Positions 25,025-33,237 are shown, counted from the first letter of the stretch. The stretch is 33,237 nt of DNA from Leptolyngbyaceae cyanobacterium M33_DOE_097 (GCA_015296075.1 DVDV01000185.1:1-33237); one strand, 5' to 3'. Made by a program: numbers and translations. The notes: generated from the letters alone by a model not told the origin.

Positions 25025-25625
25025 GGATTAAGTTAATGGATGTGTAGCAATTGGGCATTGCAGAATGCCGTTTGGGTAAACTGTCTCAACTGAAACGGCT
25101 CGTTCTTTTGGCCTTCTCTTCTTGGAAGTGACCGCATTCATTACAATACTACATCGTACTACAAAAAAATCCCCCAAATGGATGATTGGAATCTGGGGTA
25201 ACACACAAATTTCTCTCAGGAAAAGTGAATAAAGCAACGCGATCGCCTGTCGCTGCTTAAACACAACCTTATCCACAATCCAAAATCTAAAATTTCTACA
25301 AGCACAGAGCAGATCGCCACTTTTCCAAAGTTGGAGATCTTGACCACTCACAGCGACTTATCCAAAAAATCGTGGGCAAAACTCGCCTCTACCCAACCGA
25401 CCACCTCACCCAAAATTCCTGAACTCCAACTTGACGTTTAGAGTGTGCTTTAAAGATCTGATATGAATACCTTAACTCTCATCTACCCATCCACCTGCAA
25501 CCCGTCAACTTCTAGACAAGCTCCTGCTGGATTGTGAAAGGAATTTCCCAAAGAGAGATTCCTTTCACAACGCTCTCCGTTCTCAAATGATTTGCGACTG
25601 TTCTATCGCAATCCGATCTGGACTG
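25025..25625. other. Gene-free stretch with a strong hairpin
   Basis: No convincing gene is seen in about 600 bases; a 107-codon minus-strand frame just upstream of the ATPase gene has low coding character. The notable element is a perfect 13-bp inverted repeat, TTGTGAAAGGAAT (25532-25544) and ATTCCTTTCACAA (25558-25570), with a 13-base loop. It lies 56 bp past the stop of the secreted-protein gene and is probably its terminator, although it lacks a T-tract. Confidence 0.5.
25532..25570 (-). terminator. 13-bp perfect inverted repeat downstream of the secreted-protein gene
   Basis: Arms at 25532-25544 and 25558-25570 are exact reverse complements around a 13-base loop. The position behind the stop at 25626 on the minus strand suggests transcription termination or mRNA 3'-end protection. 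The bases after the stem are not T-rich. Confidence 0.5.
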
Positions 25626-26810
25626 TTATAAAACGGGATGTGCAATTACGGGGCAGTTGATAATTGCCTTAGTTGGGCGCAAGCCGTATAGCCAGGGGTT
25701 ACTCGGGCCATCAGGATTGATCGAAGCATTTGTCACCAACCCAGCTTTTATCAATCCTTGTAGGTCTTCAAACGAGGTAATTCTTCTAACTTTGTTTGCT
25801 TTGATGGCTGCTTCTGTCCACATATTGACGTGGGCATCCCACAAAGGGCTGTAGTTATTGTTGGCAGAGCGATCGTTATTCGACGGGGGATAAGGGAAAA
25901 CGTTAATTGGGTCAATCCCACCATTTGCTAATGAAGCGGTGAATCCTTGATGTTGACCTGTGCTCGTGTCGGTAATTCCATTCAGCACCGGGGAGAAACC
26001 CAACAGCGCAGAGCGATCGGAAGGCGTTGATTTTCCATAGGCAGGAATATTCGCCAATCGGGGTGTATAAACACCTTTCTCTAAAACGGAGGGAACATCC
26101 GCTGATACATCCGTCACCAGATGATAGAAATATTGCCGACCTCCCTGAAACCCATCCAGGATGGATAAGGTTACTGTTCGCTGCTTTAGATCTAGAGATA
26201 CGAGGCGATCGTGACTGCCTGAAGCATTATGAACAAGTTGCACGTTTAGAACAACTTTGCTGGGCATGACAACCATAGAAGACCACTGAGCATCTCCCAC
26301 AGCTCCTGGTTTTGCCACTTTAGGAGGAAAAACTTCTGGCGAGCCTGGTTCAACTTGATACTCAGGAGAAAAATCGACATTTCCTTTGAACTTGAGCAAC
26401 CCTCCCTGCAAAGTGACCGTTTGGGCACCGTTAGAAGCGATCGCGTACTTCATCTTAGGGGCGTAATTGACGCCCAGTCTCTTAGCCACATTGAAGTCAG
26501 AAGCTTCTGTGATGATGTAGTACACAGAGTTGCCTTTGGGCGAAAGCCCTCGGTACAGGGGTAGCGTTACATTTGCTTTATCAGGGGTAAAGTCAATTGC
26601 CAGGGCACTCTTGACATAGACATTGTCGCTAGGCTTAAACTTAACGGCTGTTTTTTCAGAATAAATTGGTCTGCCCGATTCTTTCGCAGCTGTTGCTAGC
26701 AAAGCTTGAGCCTCTGCCATTCCATTGGGTGCAGCTACAACATATCCTGACCCAATCGACACCATTAGGGCAAGTAGGAATCCGATCACCAATCCCAATC
26801 GCTTATTCAT
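25626..26810 (-). CDS. Secreted protein of unknown function
   Basis: 394 residues from the ATG at 26808-26810, preceded by GGAAGG. A signal peptide is clear (MNKRLGLVIGFLLALMVSIG, then VVAAPNG), so the protein is exported. The rest is hydrophilic and looks like two related beta-rich halves: one containing VTLPLYRGLSPKGNSVYYII and TEASDFNVAKRLGVNYAPK, and a second with VTLSILDGFQGGRQYFYHLV and TDVSADVPSVLEKGVYTPRL. A C-terminal part has PLWDAHVNMWTEAAIK and ends with NCPVIAHPVL. I know of similar exported proteins in other soil bacteria but no assigned function. It appears monocistronic. Confidence 0.8.
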   Translation of the reverse strand: MNKRLGLVIGFLLALMVSIGSGYVVAAPNGMAEAQALLATAAKESGRPIYSEKTAVKFKPSDNVYVKSALAIDFTPDKANVTLPLYRGLSPKGNSVYYIITEASDFNVAKRLGVNYAPKMKYAIASNGAQTVTLQGGLLKFKGNVDFSPEYQVEPGSPEVFPPKVAKPGAVGDAQWSSMVVMPSKVVLNVQLVHNASGSHDRLVSLDLKQRTVTLSILDGFQGGRQYFYHLVTDVSADVPSVLEKGVYTPRLANIPAYGKSTPSDRSALLGFSPVLNGITDTSTGQHQGFTASLANGGIDPINVFPYPPSNNDRSANNNYSPLWDAHVNMWTEAAIKANKVRRITSFEDLQGLIKAGLVTNASINPDGPSNPWLYGLRPTKAIINCPVIAHPVL

Positions 26811-27485
26811 GTATCCTTCCTTTGAGAGTGATTCAATTAACAAACTCATCCCCACTGATTGAGCCACTGCAAGCTGAGATCCCATGAGATCAGCTCGGTC
26901 AATACCTGATCACTGAAGAGCATTTGCTAAGGAATAGGAACCAAATAATAACGAGAAAATAAGACGGAAAGGGCTAACTTAAAGGAGAAGCTGAGGGCTA
27001 CTATTATCAATGCTTTGGGCACATTTTGAGCAGATTTTGCAGCTTAAATCTCGATTCCATTGTGAATGGGTCTTATTGTCAAAGTTAGCTTTACTCCTAA
27101 CTTTGATAAAGTAGCCCAGCCCTTGACTGGCGAGTTCTGAAAGTCCTACAGAACGATTGAAAAAACAGTCTGGACGATTGCCTTAGAGAACCGATCCAAA
27201 AGTCCGAATCGTCTTTGCTGGATGCCATACACAGGCTCAGTGAATTCGCACAAGCTGGTATTTTTCAGGTTTCTCCCCCAAAATAATACTTACAAAATCA
27301 ATCTACTTAGAAGTACTTTAGTTCTACTTCCTGTCGCCTGTTGCTGTAAATCCCTATGGCCTTGAATGATGCTGCATTCTCTTCAACTTGGGACGAATAG
27401 GCAATTTGTCCTCTAAAAAAACAACTGCCATAGCAAACGCGATCGCTACAGCAGTTTTGTCAGTTATGTAAGAGGAGAGATTCGA
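26811..27485. other. Gene-free stretch with an inverted repeat
   Basis: No gene is seen in about 675 bases. Besides the terminator at 27415-27456, there is a perfect 10-bp inverted repeat, TCAAAGTTAG (27079-27088) and CTAACTTTGA (27097-27106), with an 8-base loop. It lies about 270 bp upstream of the secreted-protein gene. No T-tract follows; its function is unknown. Confidence 0.45.
27415..27456 (-). terminator. Rho-independent terminator of the winged-helix protein gene
   Basis: Read on the minus strand, AACTGC (27456-27451) and TAGC (27448-27445) pair with GCTA (27434-27431) and GCAGTT (27428-27423), followed by a run of seven T (27421-27415). It starts about 30 bases after the gene's stop. 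Confidence 0.8.
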
Positions 27486-28277
27486 CTAGGCTTTCACCCC
27501 GTTGGCTGCGTAGACACCTTGCCCAATACTCTGCCATTTACCTTCCATCTTGCCAGCTGAGAGCAATTTCGTCAGGGCTAGTCTGGCTCGCTTTGAATCT
27601 GCTTCTGACAAGTTGCCGTACATTTCCTTGACCAAGTCATTTACATGGACTGGCTTACTGGCGCGAGTCAGAAGTTCGTCAGCGATTTCTCCAAAGGTTT
27701 TGTCTTGATATTTTTTCGCCAACAACTCACGTAATTCTTTTGTTTTACCCGCAGGTGCCGGCTTAGAACTCGCCTTTGGTGCAGCAGGTTTCTTCTCCTT
27801 AGTCGAACTACTTGCCGGAGTTTTGGCTGCTTTTGCCTTCGTTTGAGGCTTTACATCGCCTTTTGGGGCTGTTTCAGTCTTTGCTGCTGATTCTACTTTG
27901 GTCGGTAAACTGTCTAGCACTGATGTCAAAGCCAGCAACGGGTCGAAAGCAGGAGGTGCATCTCCATTGGAGGTTGTTCCATTTTCGGGGGTTGCCGTCG
28001 GGGCACTCGCTACCTTTTTAGAAGGTGCCTTTGATTTTGTCGAGGCAGGAGTCGCTGCGGTTTTAGCCGCTGGAGTTGAGGGTTGAGAACCGGGTTCTGT
28101 CAGCCCTAAGCTATCCGCTTCTGCCAGTAAGGTTTCAATACCTTGCAACTGGGTTGTTTTCTGCTGGAGTTGTTGATTCATCCAGTCCAGTTCTTCGGTC
28201 AGGTGCTCTTTTACTTTTTGAAGGGATGTGACAAGGGCGATCGCTTCGTCTGAAGGGAGAGTTTTTAGGTAAGCCAT
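27486..28277 (-). CDS. Lys/Ala-rich protein with N-terminal coiled coil and C-terminal winged-helix-like domain
   Basis: 263 residues from the ATG at 28275-28277 (MAYLKTLPSDEAIALV). Residues about 12-55 form a coiled coil (LQKVKEHLTEELDWMNQQLQ). Then comes a long low-complexity linker rich in Ala, Pro, Lys, Thr and Ser (TKSKAPSKKVASAP; KPQTKAKAAKTPASSS), like histone-H1 or AT-hook style tails. The last ~80 residues read AKKYQDKTFGEIADELL, then ASKPVHVNDLVKEMYGNLSE, ending GKWQSIGQGVYAANG, which has the pattern of a small winged-helix (HARE-HTH/H1-like) domain. The composition suggests nucleic-acid binding, possibly nucleoid-associated. I do not know a named family, so the function is inference. 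Confidence 0.75.
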   Translation of the reverse strand: MAYLKTLPSDEAIALVTSLQKVKEHLTEELDWMNQQLQQKTTQLQGIETLLAEADSLGLTEPGSQPSTPAAKTAATPASTKSKAPSKKVASAPTATPENGTTSNGDAPPAFDPLLALTSVLDSLPTKVESAAKTETAPKGDVKPQTKAKAAKTPASSSTKEKKPAAPKASSKPAPAGKTKELRELLAKKYQDKTFGEIADELLTRASKPVHVNDLVKEMYGNLSEADSKRARLALTKLLSAGKMEGKWQSIGQGVYAANGVKA

Positions 28278-28664
28278 TAGAGTTGTCGTTAAAAGAGAGT
28301 AATGATTTGATTCTACGCCACACTTTGCCGATTCAATCAAAAATATAAAAATAATAGAGATACAAGTTGGTTGAGGTCTTGAGGCGACCACGACTCAGTG
28401 CCAGCTTAACCCCTTTGGTTTAGCTGAAGCCGTTTTAGGAAAGAGACTATCCTCCTGGGCTACACTTTCCAAAACTCAAGAACCGCAAGCCACTTGGTTC
28501 CATCTTTGTAGGGCTAATACTTCCTTTGCCTACTGGGATCAGCTGGTTTCGCTTAATAAGTTGAAATATTGAGGTCGATTCCAAACTGGCTTCCAGTACC
28601 ATTCATAACGTTAAGATAGACGAATAGACCCTGATTGATCTGATTGCAAAATGGAGTACGCTTT
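28278..28664. other. Intergenic region between divergent genes
   Basis: About 390 bases between the divergent winged-helix and Mpo1-like genes. No gene, strong inverted repeat or clear -35/-10 pair was found; both promoters should lie here. Confidence 0.4.
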
Positions 28665-28976
28665 ATGAATCAGTCAACACGCTATCGGTCATTCACTGAG
28701 TTTTACCCGTTTTACCTCGACGAACATTCCAATCCCATTTGTCGTCGATTACACTTCATTGGCACAACTTTGGCTTTGATCTTTCTGATTGCCGCGATCG
28801 CAACTCAACTCTGGTGGCTCATTGCTGTGGGTATTGCCCAAGGCTATATGTTCGCCTGGAGTGGGCACTTCTTCTTTGAGCGCAATAAACCTGCAGCCTT
28901 TCAGTATGTCTGGTTTAGCCTTCTCAGTGACTGGTGTATGTGGTGGCAAATTTTGACGGGTAAAATACCGCTTTAA
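28665..28976 (+). CDS. Mpo1-like / DUF962 membrane protein
   Basis: 103 residues from the ATG at 28665, with GGAG about 10 bases upstream (an in-frame TTG at 28644 is unlikely). The family signature is complete: FYPFYLDEHSNPICRRLHFI, two membrane helices (ALIFLIAAIATQLWWLIAVG), GHFFFERNKPAAF, and a C-terminal FSLLSDWCMWW. The spaced histidines match those that bind Fe(II) in yeast Mpo1, a dioxygenase of the fatty-acid alpha-oxidation route. Bacterial members are mostly uncharacterised, so a lipid-related oxygenase role is inference. Confidence 0.88.
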   Translation: MNQSTRYRSFTEFYPFYLDEHSNPICRRLHFIGTTLALIFLIAAIATQLWWLIAVGIAQGYMFAWSGHFFFERNKPAAFQYVWFSLLSDWCMWWQILTGKIPL

Positions 28977-29460
28977 TGAAATGGAATCGGTACAGACAGA
29001 GGATTCTCCAGGCGAACGACATCGGGGCAACAATACGATGCTGGAATGAGTAGTATGTCAGTACTGCAAAAGTGATGACGGAGTGCAGGGCGGAACTCCT
29101 GCCTGGGGCGTGCCTCTACATCCTCTTGTGCCAAACTCTATGAATATCGCTATACCTTTGATGCTGACTTTTAAGTGAGGGCAACAATGCGGATCGAAAG
29201 GTGATCTCGTTGTATGTCCACACTTAGCCAACTCGGACTGGATCAGATTTTGGATGTTCTTGATGGAGTACCAGTTCGTTCCCAAGCCTACAAAATCTTC
29301 TATGTCCAGCGGTAAGTTAGGATTACATTAACAACTTAATCTACAGTCCTAAATCTGTTGTGGGGTTGGGCGATCGCCGTGCGAGGCTCTTTCTGCAGGA
29401 AATTTCTCACAATCGAAATAGGCTTGCTGATTTGGGTATTTATGCTTGACAATCACAAAT
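28977..29460. other. Intergenic stretch with one tiny open frame
   Basis: No clear gene in about 480 bases. The plus strand 29214-29315 encodes 33 residues (MSTLSQLGLDQILDVLDG, then VPVRSQAYKIFYVQR) of protein-like composition but without a ribosome site. It could be a remnant or a small protein, at low confidence. A minus-strand frame over 29058-29285 does not look coding. Confidence 0.25.
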
Positions 29461-29838
29461 ATGACCAAAAAAGTCCTCTTGATCGACGATGATTTAGACA
29501 TTCAAGAAATCACTCAAATTGTTATTCGCAAAATTGCCGGATGGACAGGCATTTCGGCTACAACTGGAATTGAAGGGTTACAGAAGGCAAAAACAGAATT
29601 GCCTGATGCAATTCTCTTGGATATTTCCATGCCGGATATGGATGGATTTCAGGTGTTTGAGCAACTGCAAGCTGACCCCGTGACCCGATCAATTCCGGTT
29701 ATATTGTTGACTGCAAAGACATCCCACAGCGATCGCGATCGTTTTGCTGAAATGGCGATTGCAGGAGTGATTTCAAAACCTTTTGACCCGGTAACGCTTT
29801 GGCAACAAGTGGCTACCTTTTTGGGATGGCCTCTTTAA
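29461..29838 (+). CDS. Single-domain response regulator (receiver only)
   Basis: 125 residues from the ATG at 29461; the in-frame TTG at 29446 is not needed. It is a canonical receiver: acidic cluster D9-D11 (VLLIDDDLD), phospho-acceptor D54 in ILLDISMPDMDG, T84 in ILLTAK and K106 in ISKPFDP. There is no output domain, so it acts by protein contact or as a phosphotransfer intermediate. It could serve one of the orphan kinases upstream, though they are 6 kb or more away. The next gene is a diverged relative that has lost these residues. Confidence 0.93.
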   Translation: MTKKVLLIDDDLDIQEITQIVIRKIAGWTGISATTGIEGLQKAKTELPDAILLDISMPDMDGFQVFEQLQADPVTRSIPVILLTAKTSHSDRDRFAEMAIAGVISKPFDPVTLWQQVATFLGWPL

Positions 29839-30119
29839 ACCAAATATCTTATAAGAATCTTAGAAGTTCGCCCTAGCATTTAGCTGTTGGTCTTCTAAAG
29901 AAAGTCACGTTTCGTAATTCAGGATAACGTTACCTATGAACGTCTTAATTCTGGCGCTATTAAACCTCTGACAATCCTCAAACTCCCTGCCTATTAAAGA
30001 TTTTAAACCACAAAGTCTACTTTCTTGAAACCGCCCTAAAGCTCTTTAGAGGCATTACGCCCAATCATTTATCAGAAACCTTGTCGGAATTCTGATTAAT
30101 TTTTATCGATTTAGTAACA

Positions 30120-30536
30120 ATGACTTCTAGGCTTATCTTACTGGTCAATGAAAGTAATGCAGAGGAGGAAAAAGTTATTCGCCTGTGTTTAAATCACGTC
30201 GCAGGTTGGAATGTCGTTTCTATTTCCTCTAAATATAAAGAACTCAGTTTGTTGCTCAAAAATCAGCCTGATGCGATTATTATTAATGCCTTATTAACCA
30301 ATATTAATGGCCTCAGCTCAAACCAAACAGGTCTAATTCACAATCTTAAAAAACATCCTGTGACCCAAAGCAGCCCCATCTTGTTGTTGATTGATACAGC
30401 CAACTGGCTCACAACTGTCCAATTCAAAACTTGGAGAATCGCAGGAGCGATCGTTAAACCGTTTGATCCGATAACGTTGCCTTTGCAGATTATGAGTATG
30501 CTGGGGTGGAATGAGCCTCAAGAACGGTTGATGTGA
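30120..30536 (+). CDS. Atypical receiver domain protein lacking the phospho-acceptor Asp
   Basis: 138 residues with the same length and framework as the receiver gene just upstream (LILLVNESN versus VLLIDDDLD; GAIVKPFDPITL versus GVISKPFDPVTL; both with a GW-containing C-terminal helix). The acidic pocket is replaced by N10-E11, the phospho-acceptor position is N56 (DAIIINALLTNING), and the conserved Thr is replaced. Only the Lys (K113) remains. It probably arose by duplication and works without phosphorylation, for example by binding partners. It is co-directional with the first receiver, 281 bases downstream, and carries no output domain. Confidence 0.82.
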   Translation: MTSRLILLVNESNAEEEKVIRLCLNHVAGWNVVSISSKYKELSLLLKNQPDAIIINALLTNINGLSSNQTGLIHNLKKHPVTQSSPILLLIDTANWLTTVQFKTWRIAGAIVKPFDPITLPLQIMSMLGWNEPQERLM

Positions 30537-30844
30537 TTGAATTAGGGCGTGCTTTAAAGGTTTAGGAGAAGTGTTTTAGCTTTTGCGGATCTCCCTGCTC
30601 CCCCGTGCTTATGTGTCGCTACCTGTTGAGGCACGTGGATTAAATAACCTGTAAAACGTGCGATCGCCATCAGCCATCATCCTGCCCCTCTCCCTGAGAA
30701 GAAGCATACCAGGATTTTCTTAGGGGCATTAGAATTTACATGAAAGACAGCCGTTTCAACAGTTAAACGCTACAAAGACATCGCGGAACGCAATTGAGAA
30801 TTGCTAGTTGATCCAGGGGTTCTGTCATTTCTAGAGGAGACAGC
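30537..30844. other. Intergenic region before the AraC-type gene
   Basis: About 310 bases without a gene. I see no strong inverted repeat and no clear promoter boxes. A GGAG (AGAGGAGACAGC) directly before 30845 serves as ribosome site of the next gene. Confidence 0.35.
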
Positions 30845-31525
30845 ATGGAATTTGTATTTGATGAAAAGTCAGCAACTTCGTCCTTTGTCGAGATAATCTG
30901 GCAGGGCCACAGCGATCGCGCTGGCACTTTTACTTCGGTTGCGACTAGCAACTGGGAAATGGTGTTCACAACCTTTAATGGGAGGACGAGCATCACTGCG
31001 CGGGGGCCAGAAACCAAAGCTTCAACAGCCGATTACCCCGCCGATGCTGATTTTTTTGGCATTACCTTTAAGCTTGGCACGTTTATGCCCCATCTCCCCA
31101 TCAAAACCCTGTGCGATCGCCAGGATGCATCTCTGTCTGAGCTGTCAGGCAATTCGTTTTGGCTCTACGGTTCTACATGGGAGATTCCAACTTTTGATAA
31201 CGCCGATGTGTTTATCAGCCAATTGATCCGTCAGGATATTCTCGTGTATGATCCGATCGTCGCAGCAGCAATCCAGGGAGACACGCCCGACCTGTCAATT
31301 CGTACCCTGCAATACCGATTCTTGCAGGCAACGGGCTTAACTCACAAGACAATTCAGCAGATCGATCGTGCCCACCATGCCGTCTTATTGCTTGAGCAAG
31401 GTGTACCTGTCTTAGAAACAGCTTTGGAACTCGGCTATTTTGATCAGGCTCATTTGACGCATTCGCTCAAGCGGTTTATCGGCCAAACCCCTGCCCAAGT
31501 TGCTCAAAGACGTGTAGTGGAATAG
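30845..31525 (+). CDS. AraC-family transcriptional regulator
   Basis: 226 residues, ATG at 30845 with a GGAG site. The N-terminal part (FVEIIWQGHSDRAGTFTSVA; WEMVFTTFNGRTSITARGPE) resembles the DUF6597-like sensor found in AraC proteins that precede small-molecule-processing genes. The C-terminal ~85 residues form the double helix-turn-helix: IRTLQYRFLQATGLTHKTIQ and VLETALELGYFDQAHLTHSL, ending RFIGQTPAQVAQ. The next gene, 80 bases downstream on the same strand, encodes a RibD/DHFR-like reductase and is its likely target or partner. This pairing occurs in other bacteria. Confidence 0.9.
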   Translation: MEFVFDEKSATSSFVEIIWQGHSDRAGTFTSVATSNWEMVFTTFNGRTSITARGPETKASTADYPADADFFGITFKLGTFMPHLPIKTLCDRQDASLSELSGNSFWLYGSTWEIPTFDNADVFISQLIRQDILVYDPIVAAAIQGDTPDLSIRTLQYRFLQATGLTHKTIQQIDRAHHAVLLLEQGVPVLETALELGYFDQAHLTHSLKRFIGQTPAQVAQRRVVE

Positions 31526-31605
31526 GTTGCGTTTTTTTCCAAGACGGTTGGGGTATAGCTGCAATATGCTGACAGCATCAGTTGCGATCGCAAAAGGAGA
31601 ACGTC

Positions 31606-32139
31606 ATGCGCAAAATAGTCGTCACCGAATTTCTTTCACTAGATGGTGTTATGGAAGAACCTGCCTGGACAGTACCCTATTGGAATGACGCGATCGCACA
31701 GTTTAAGGACGATGAGCAAAGTACTACTGATGCTTTGCTGCTTGGGCGCGTAACCTATCAAGGCTTTGCAGCGGCTTGGCCCCAGAGTACAGATGAAGGC
31801 GCAGACTATATGAATAACGTATCCAAATATGTAGTGTCTACCACATTGGAAACTGCTGAATGGAACAATTCAACACTGATTAAAGACAATATTGTGGAAG
31901 CGATCAATCAACTGAAACAGCAAGAGGGACAGGATATTTTGGTCTATGGCAGCGCGACTCTTGTGCAAACACTCATACAGCATGATCTGGTCGATTGCTA
32001 CCGCTTGCTGATCTACCCAGTCGTTTTAGGAGAAGGCAAACGCCTATTTCAAGCAGGGACTCCCACAACTCTAAAACTAATAGATTCACAGTCTTTCTCA
32101 GGCGTTGTAGCGCTTGTTTATGAACCCAATCGCGAATAA
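31606..32139 (+). CDS. RibD C-terminal / dihydrofolate-reductase-like protein
   Basis: 177 residues from the ATG at 31606, with AAAAGGAG upstream (an in-frame start at 31582 lacks it). It shows the NADPH-binding reductase fold of the RibD C-terminal family: MRKIVVTEFLSLDGVMEEPA, LLLGRVTYQGFAAAWP, then YVVSTTLE, GQDILVYGSATLVQTLI, and the end motif YPVVLGEGKRLFQ. Stand-alone members are common in bacteria and mostly uncharacterised; this one is not a riboflavin deaminase-reductase because the deaminase half is absent. It is probably co-regulated with the AraC protein upstream. Confidence 0.9.
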   Translation: MRKIVVTEFLSLDGVMEEPAWTVPYWNDAIAQFKDDEQSTTDALLLGRVTYQGFAAAWPQSTDEGADYMNNVSKYVVSTTLETAEWNNSTLIKDNIVEAINQLKQQEGQDILVYGSATLVQTLIQHDLVDCYRLLIYPVVLGEGKRLFQAGTPTTLKLIDSQSFSGVVALVYEPNRE

Positions 32140-32414
32140 TCCGTTCGCCCTAATCCACTGCCTCAAAAACAGTCGTTAAGTTTTATTGCGTTTCGTTGTA
32201 GGGTTGCCCAATCGAGGCTGGACTGACGCGATCGCATCTGTCCTTTTCTTTGCTTGGTTGCTAGCTGCAGGCTTTCCACCGTTTGCTTAACTCACGGTCA
32301 TGCTACTATCAAAACCCGCTCAGAAAATGCTGTGAACGTGTTTTCTAATGGTGGTTGGAGCCGCGCAAGAAACGATCGCAGACAAAACCGGAAACAGAGA
32401 AACCCTAAATGAGA

Positions 32415-32852
32415 TCAAACCCCTGTAGAACCAAACCCGCCCTCGCCTCGTACGGTTTCAGATAAAGACTTCACTTCCTCAAGTTCTGCGCGGAGGACGG
32501 GTGCGATCACCATCTGCGCGATTTTCATGCCCGGAAGCACCTGAAACATTTGCTTGCCATGGTTGATCAAAATCACGCCAATTTCACCTCTGTAACCCGC
32601 ATCGACTGTGCCAGGTGTATTGAGTACCGTAATCGCATGTCTCAAAGCTAAACCGCTTCTAGGCCGGATTTGAGCCTCAGTGCCCAGAGGGAGTTCGATC
32701 GCAATCCCTGTTTTAACAAGTTGCGATTCACCAGGGGCGATCGCTTGCGCTTCAACGGCAAACAGATCTAAACCGGAATCATCGCTATGCTCATATTTGG
32801 GAAGCATTGCAGACTCCGCCAACTTTAAAACCTTGACCTTTACCATTTGCAT
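32415..32852 (-). CDS. dut: Deoxyuridine 5'-triphosphate nucleotidohydrolase (dUTPase)
   Basis: 145 residues from the ATG at 32850-32852 (MQMVKVKVLKL); the ATG two codons later or the TTG at 32885 are alternatives. All five motifs of the trimeric dUTPase family are present: SDDSGLDLF, RPRSGLA, LNTPGTVDAGYRGEIGV with the catalytic Asp, AQMVIAPV, and the C-terminal arm RGEGGFGSTG. It hydrolyses dUTP to dUMP, keeping uracil out of DNA and supplying dTMP synthesis. It lies alone between short intergenic regions. Confidence 0.95.
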   Translation of the reverse strand: MQMVKVKVLKLAESAMLPKYEHSDDSGLDLFAVEAQAIAPGESQLVKTGIAIELPLGTEAQIRPRSGLALRHAITVLNTPGTVDAGYRGEIGVILINHGKQMFQVLPGMKIAQMVIAPVLRAELEEVKSLSETVRGEGGFGSTGV

Positions 32853-33115
32853 CCGCGATCGCCGCTCCAAAACAGACCGACTCAATCCTTACCATACAAA
32901 CTTGCGCGCTGGCTAGGTCTGCCCGGAAAGGGTTGTCAATCCTTGAGGCAAGCGGAGTCTAAGATCAAATCCGGGGTATCCATGCAGGATCCGTAGGGGC
33001 GAGTTGTGCTTCTACATTTCGCTATTGATTCGCTTCTGTCTGCTAAACCCCCCGTACAAATCATGAGTATTCATCAGATTTGATCTAACCTTTCAATCCT
33101 GGTTGGCTGACAGAA

Positions 33116-33237
33116 CTAAGAAGGTGGAATGCGGCTGAGGACGGTGAATTCGCGCCTAAAGGAATCTTCTTGCTGTCGCTTGGAGGCCATGGCAGGTTGA
33201 GGGTCAGGCAGACTCGATAAGAACTGAAAAACTTGAA
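33116..33237 (-). CDS. C-terminal end of a gene cut by the window edge
   Basis: On the minus strand the last 39 codons before a TAG at 33116-33118 are open and protein-like (VFQFLSSLPDPQPAMASKRQ, then DSFRREFTVLSRIPPS). The frame stays open to the window end, so the gene would start beyond 33237. The product is not recognisable from this piece. Confidence 0.35.
   Translation of the reverse strand, partial: QVFQFLSSLPDPQPAMASKRQQEDSFRREFTVLSRIPPS

Noticed and set aside
25028-25351. 107-codon minus-strand frame just upstream of the NodI-like gene
   Set aside because: Cys/Phe/Val-rich without domain pattern or ribosome site, and it occupies the likely promoter of the exporter genes.
29058-29285. 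75-codon minus-strand frame ending in a Gly/Pro/Cys-rich tail
   Set aside because: Looks like intergenic sequence read by chance; no start signal and no family resemblance.

Overview
The window is cyanobacterial chromosome, probably from a filamentous or mat-type species. The evidence is the many HIP1 octamers (GCGATCGC), the bicarbonate transporter pair SbtA/SbtB, a truncated-MrpA type Mrp antiporter, an ethylene-receptor-like histidine kinase, a carotenoid oxygenase remnant and an AMIN-type TonB receptor. I do not assign a genus.

Layout. (1) 1-7000 is an iron-uptake island: the right end of an IS200/IS605-type element with its omega-RNA has landed in a TonB-dependent receptor gene, leaving only its N-terminus. 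Next come a PchR-like AraC regulator, an orphan siderophore/haem-type ABC ATPase, exbB-exbD, a small unknown gene, a long TonB with an unusual C-terminal extension, and a ferritin. (2) 7231-8487 holds a DJ-1/PfpI protein and a CoA-binding protein. (3) 8524-15680, all on the minus strand, reads sbtA, sbtB, a CPA-type cation/proton antiporter, then mrpC-D-E-F-G-A-B with overlapping stops and starts. Na+ extrusion by the antiporters would maintain the gradient that SbtA uses for Na+/HCO3- symport, with SbtB as the PII-like regulator. About 0.9 kb of repeat- and hairpin-rich DNA lies upstream of sbtA. (4) 16558-17863 has a SAM methyltransferase and a decayed carotenoid oxygenase gene. (5) 18288-23291 is a signalling module: a histidine kinase with an ETR1-like ethylene-binding membrane domain, an unassigned protein with one HxT motif (possibly 2H-phosphoesterase-like), and an 845-residue fusion of an APC-type permease to a histidine kinase of the same type. 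(6) 23313-25024 is a NodIJ-like ABC exporter. (7) 25626-33237 is mixed: a secreted protein of unknown function, a Lys/Ala-rich coiled-coil/winged-helix protein, an Mpo1-like membrane protein, a receiver and a receiver that has lost its phosphoacceptor, an AraC regulator next to a RibD/DHFR-like reductase, dUTPase, and the cut end of one more gene.

The most unusual items are the permease-kinase fusion beside the ethylene-receptor kinase, the IS605 insertion whose guide should match the receptor it disrupted, a 21-bp-period direct repeat that looks like the PchR operator, the structured region upstream of sbtA, and the receiver/pseudo-receiver pair. All assignments come from reading the sequence; no database search was run.
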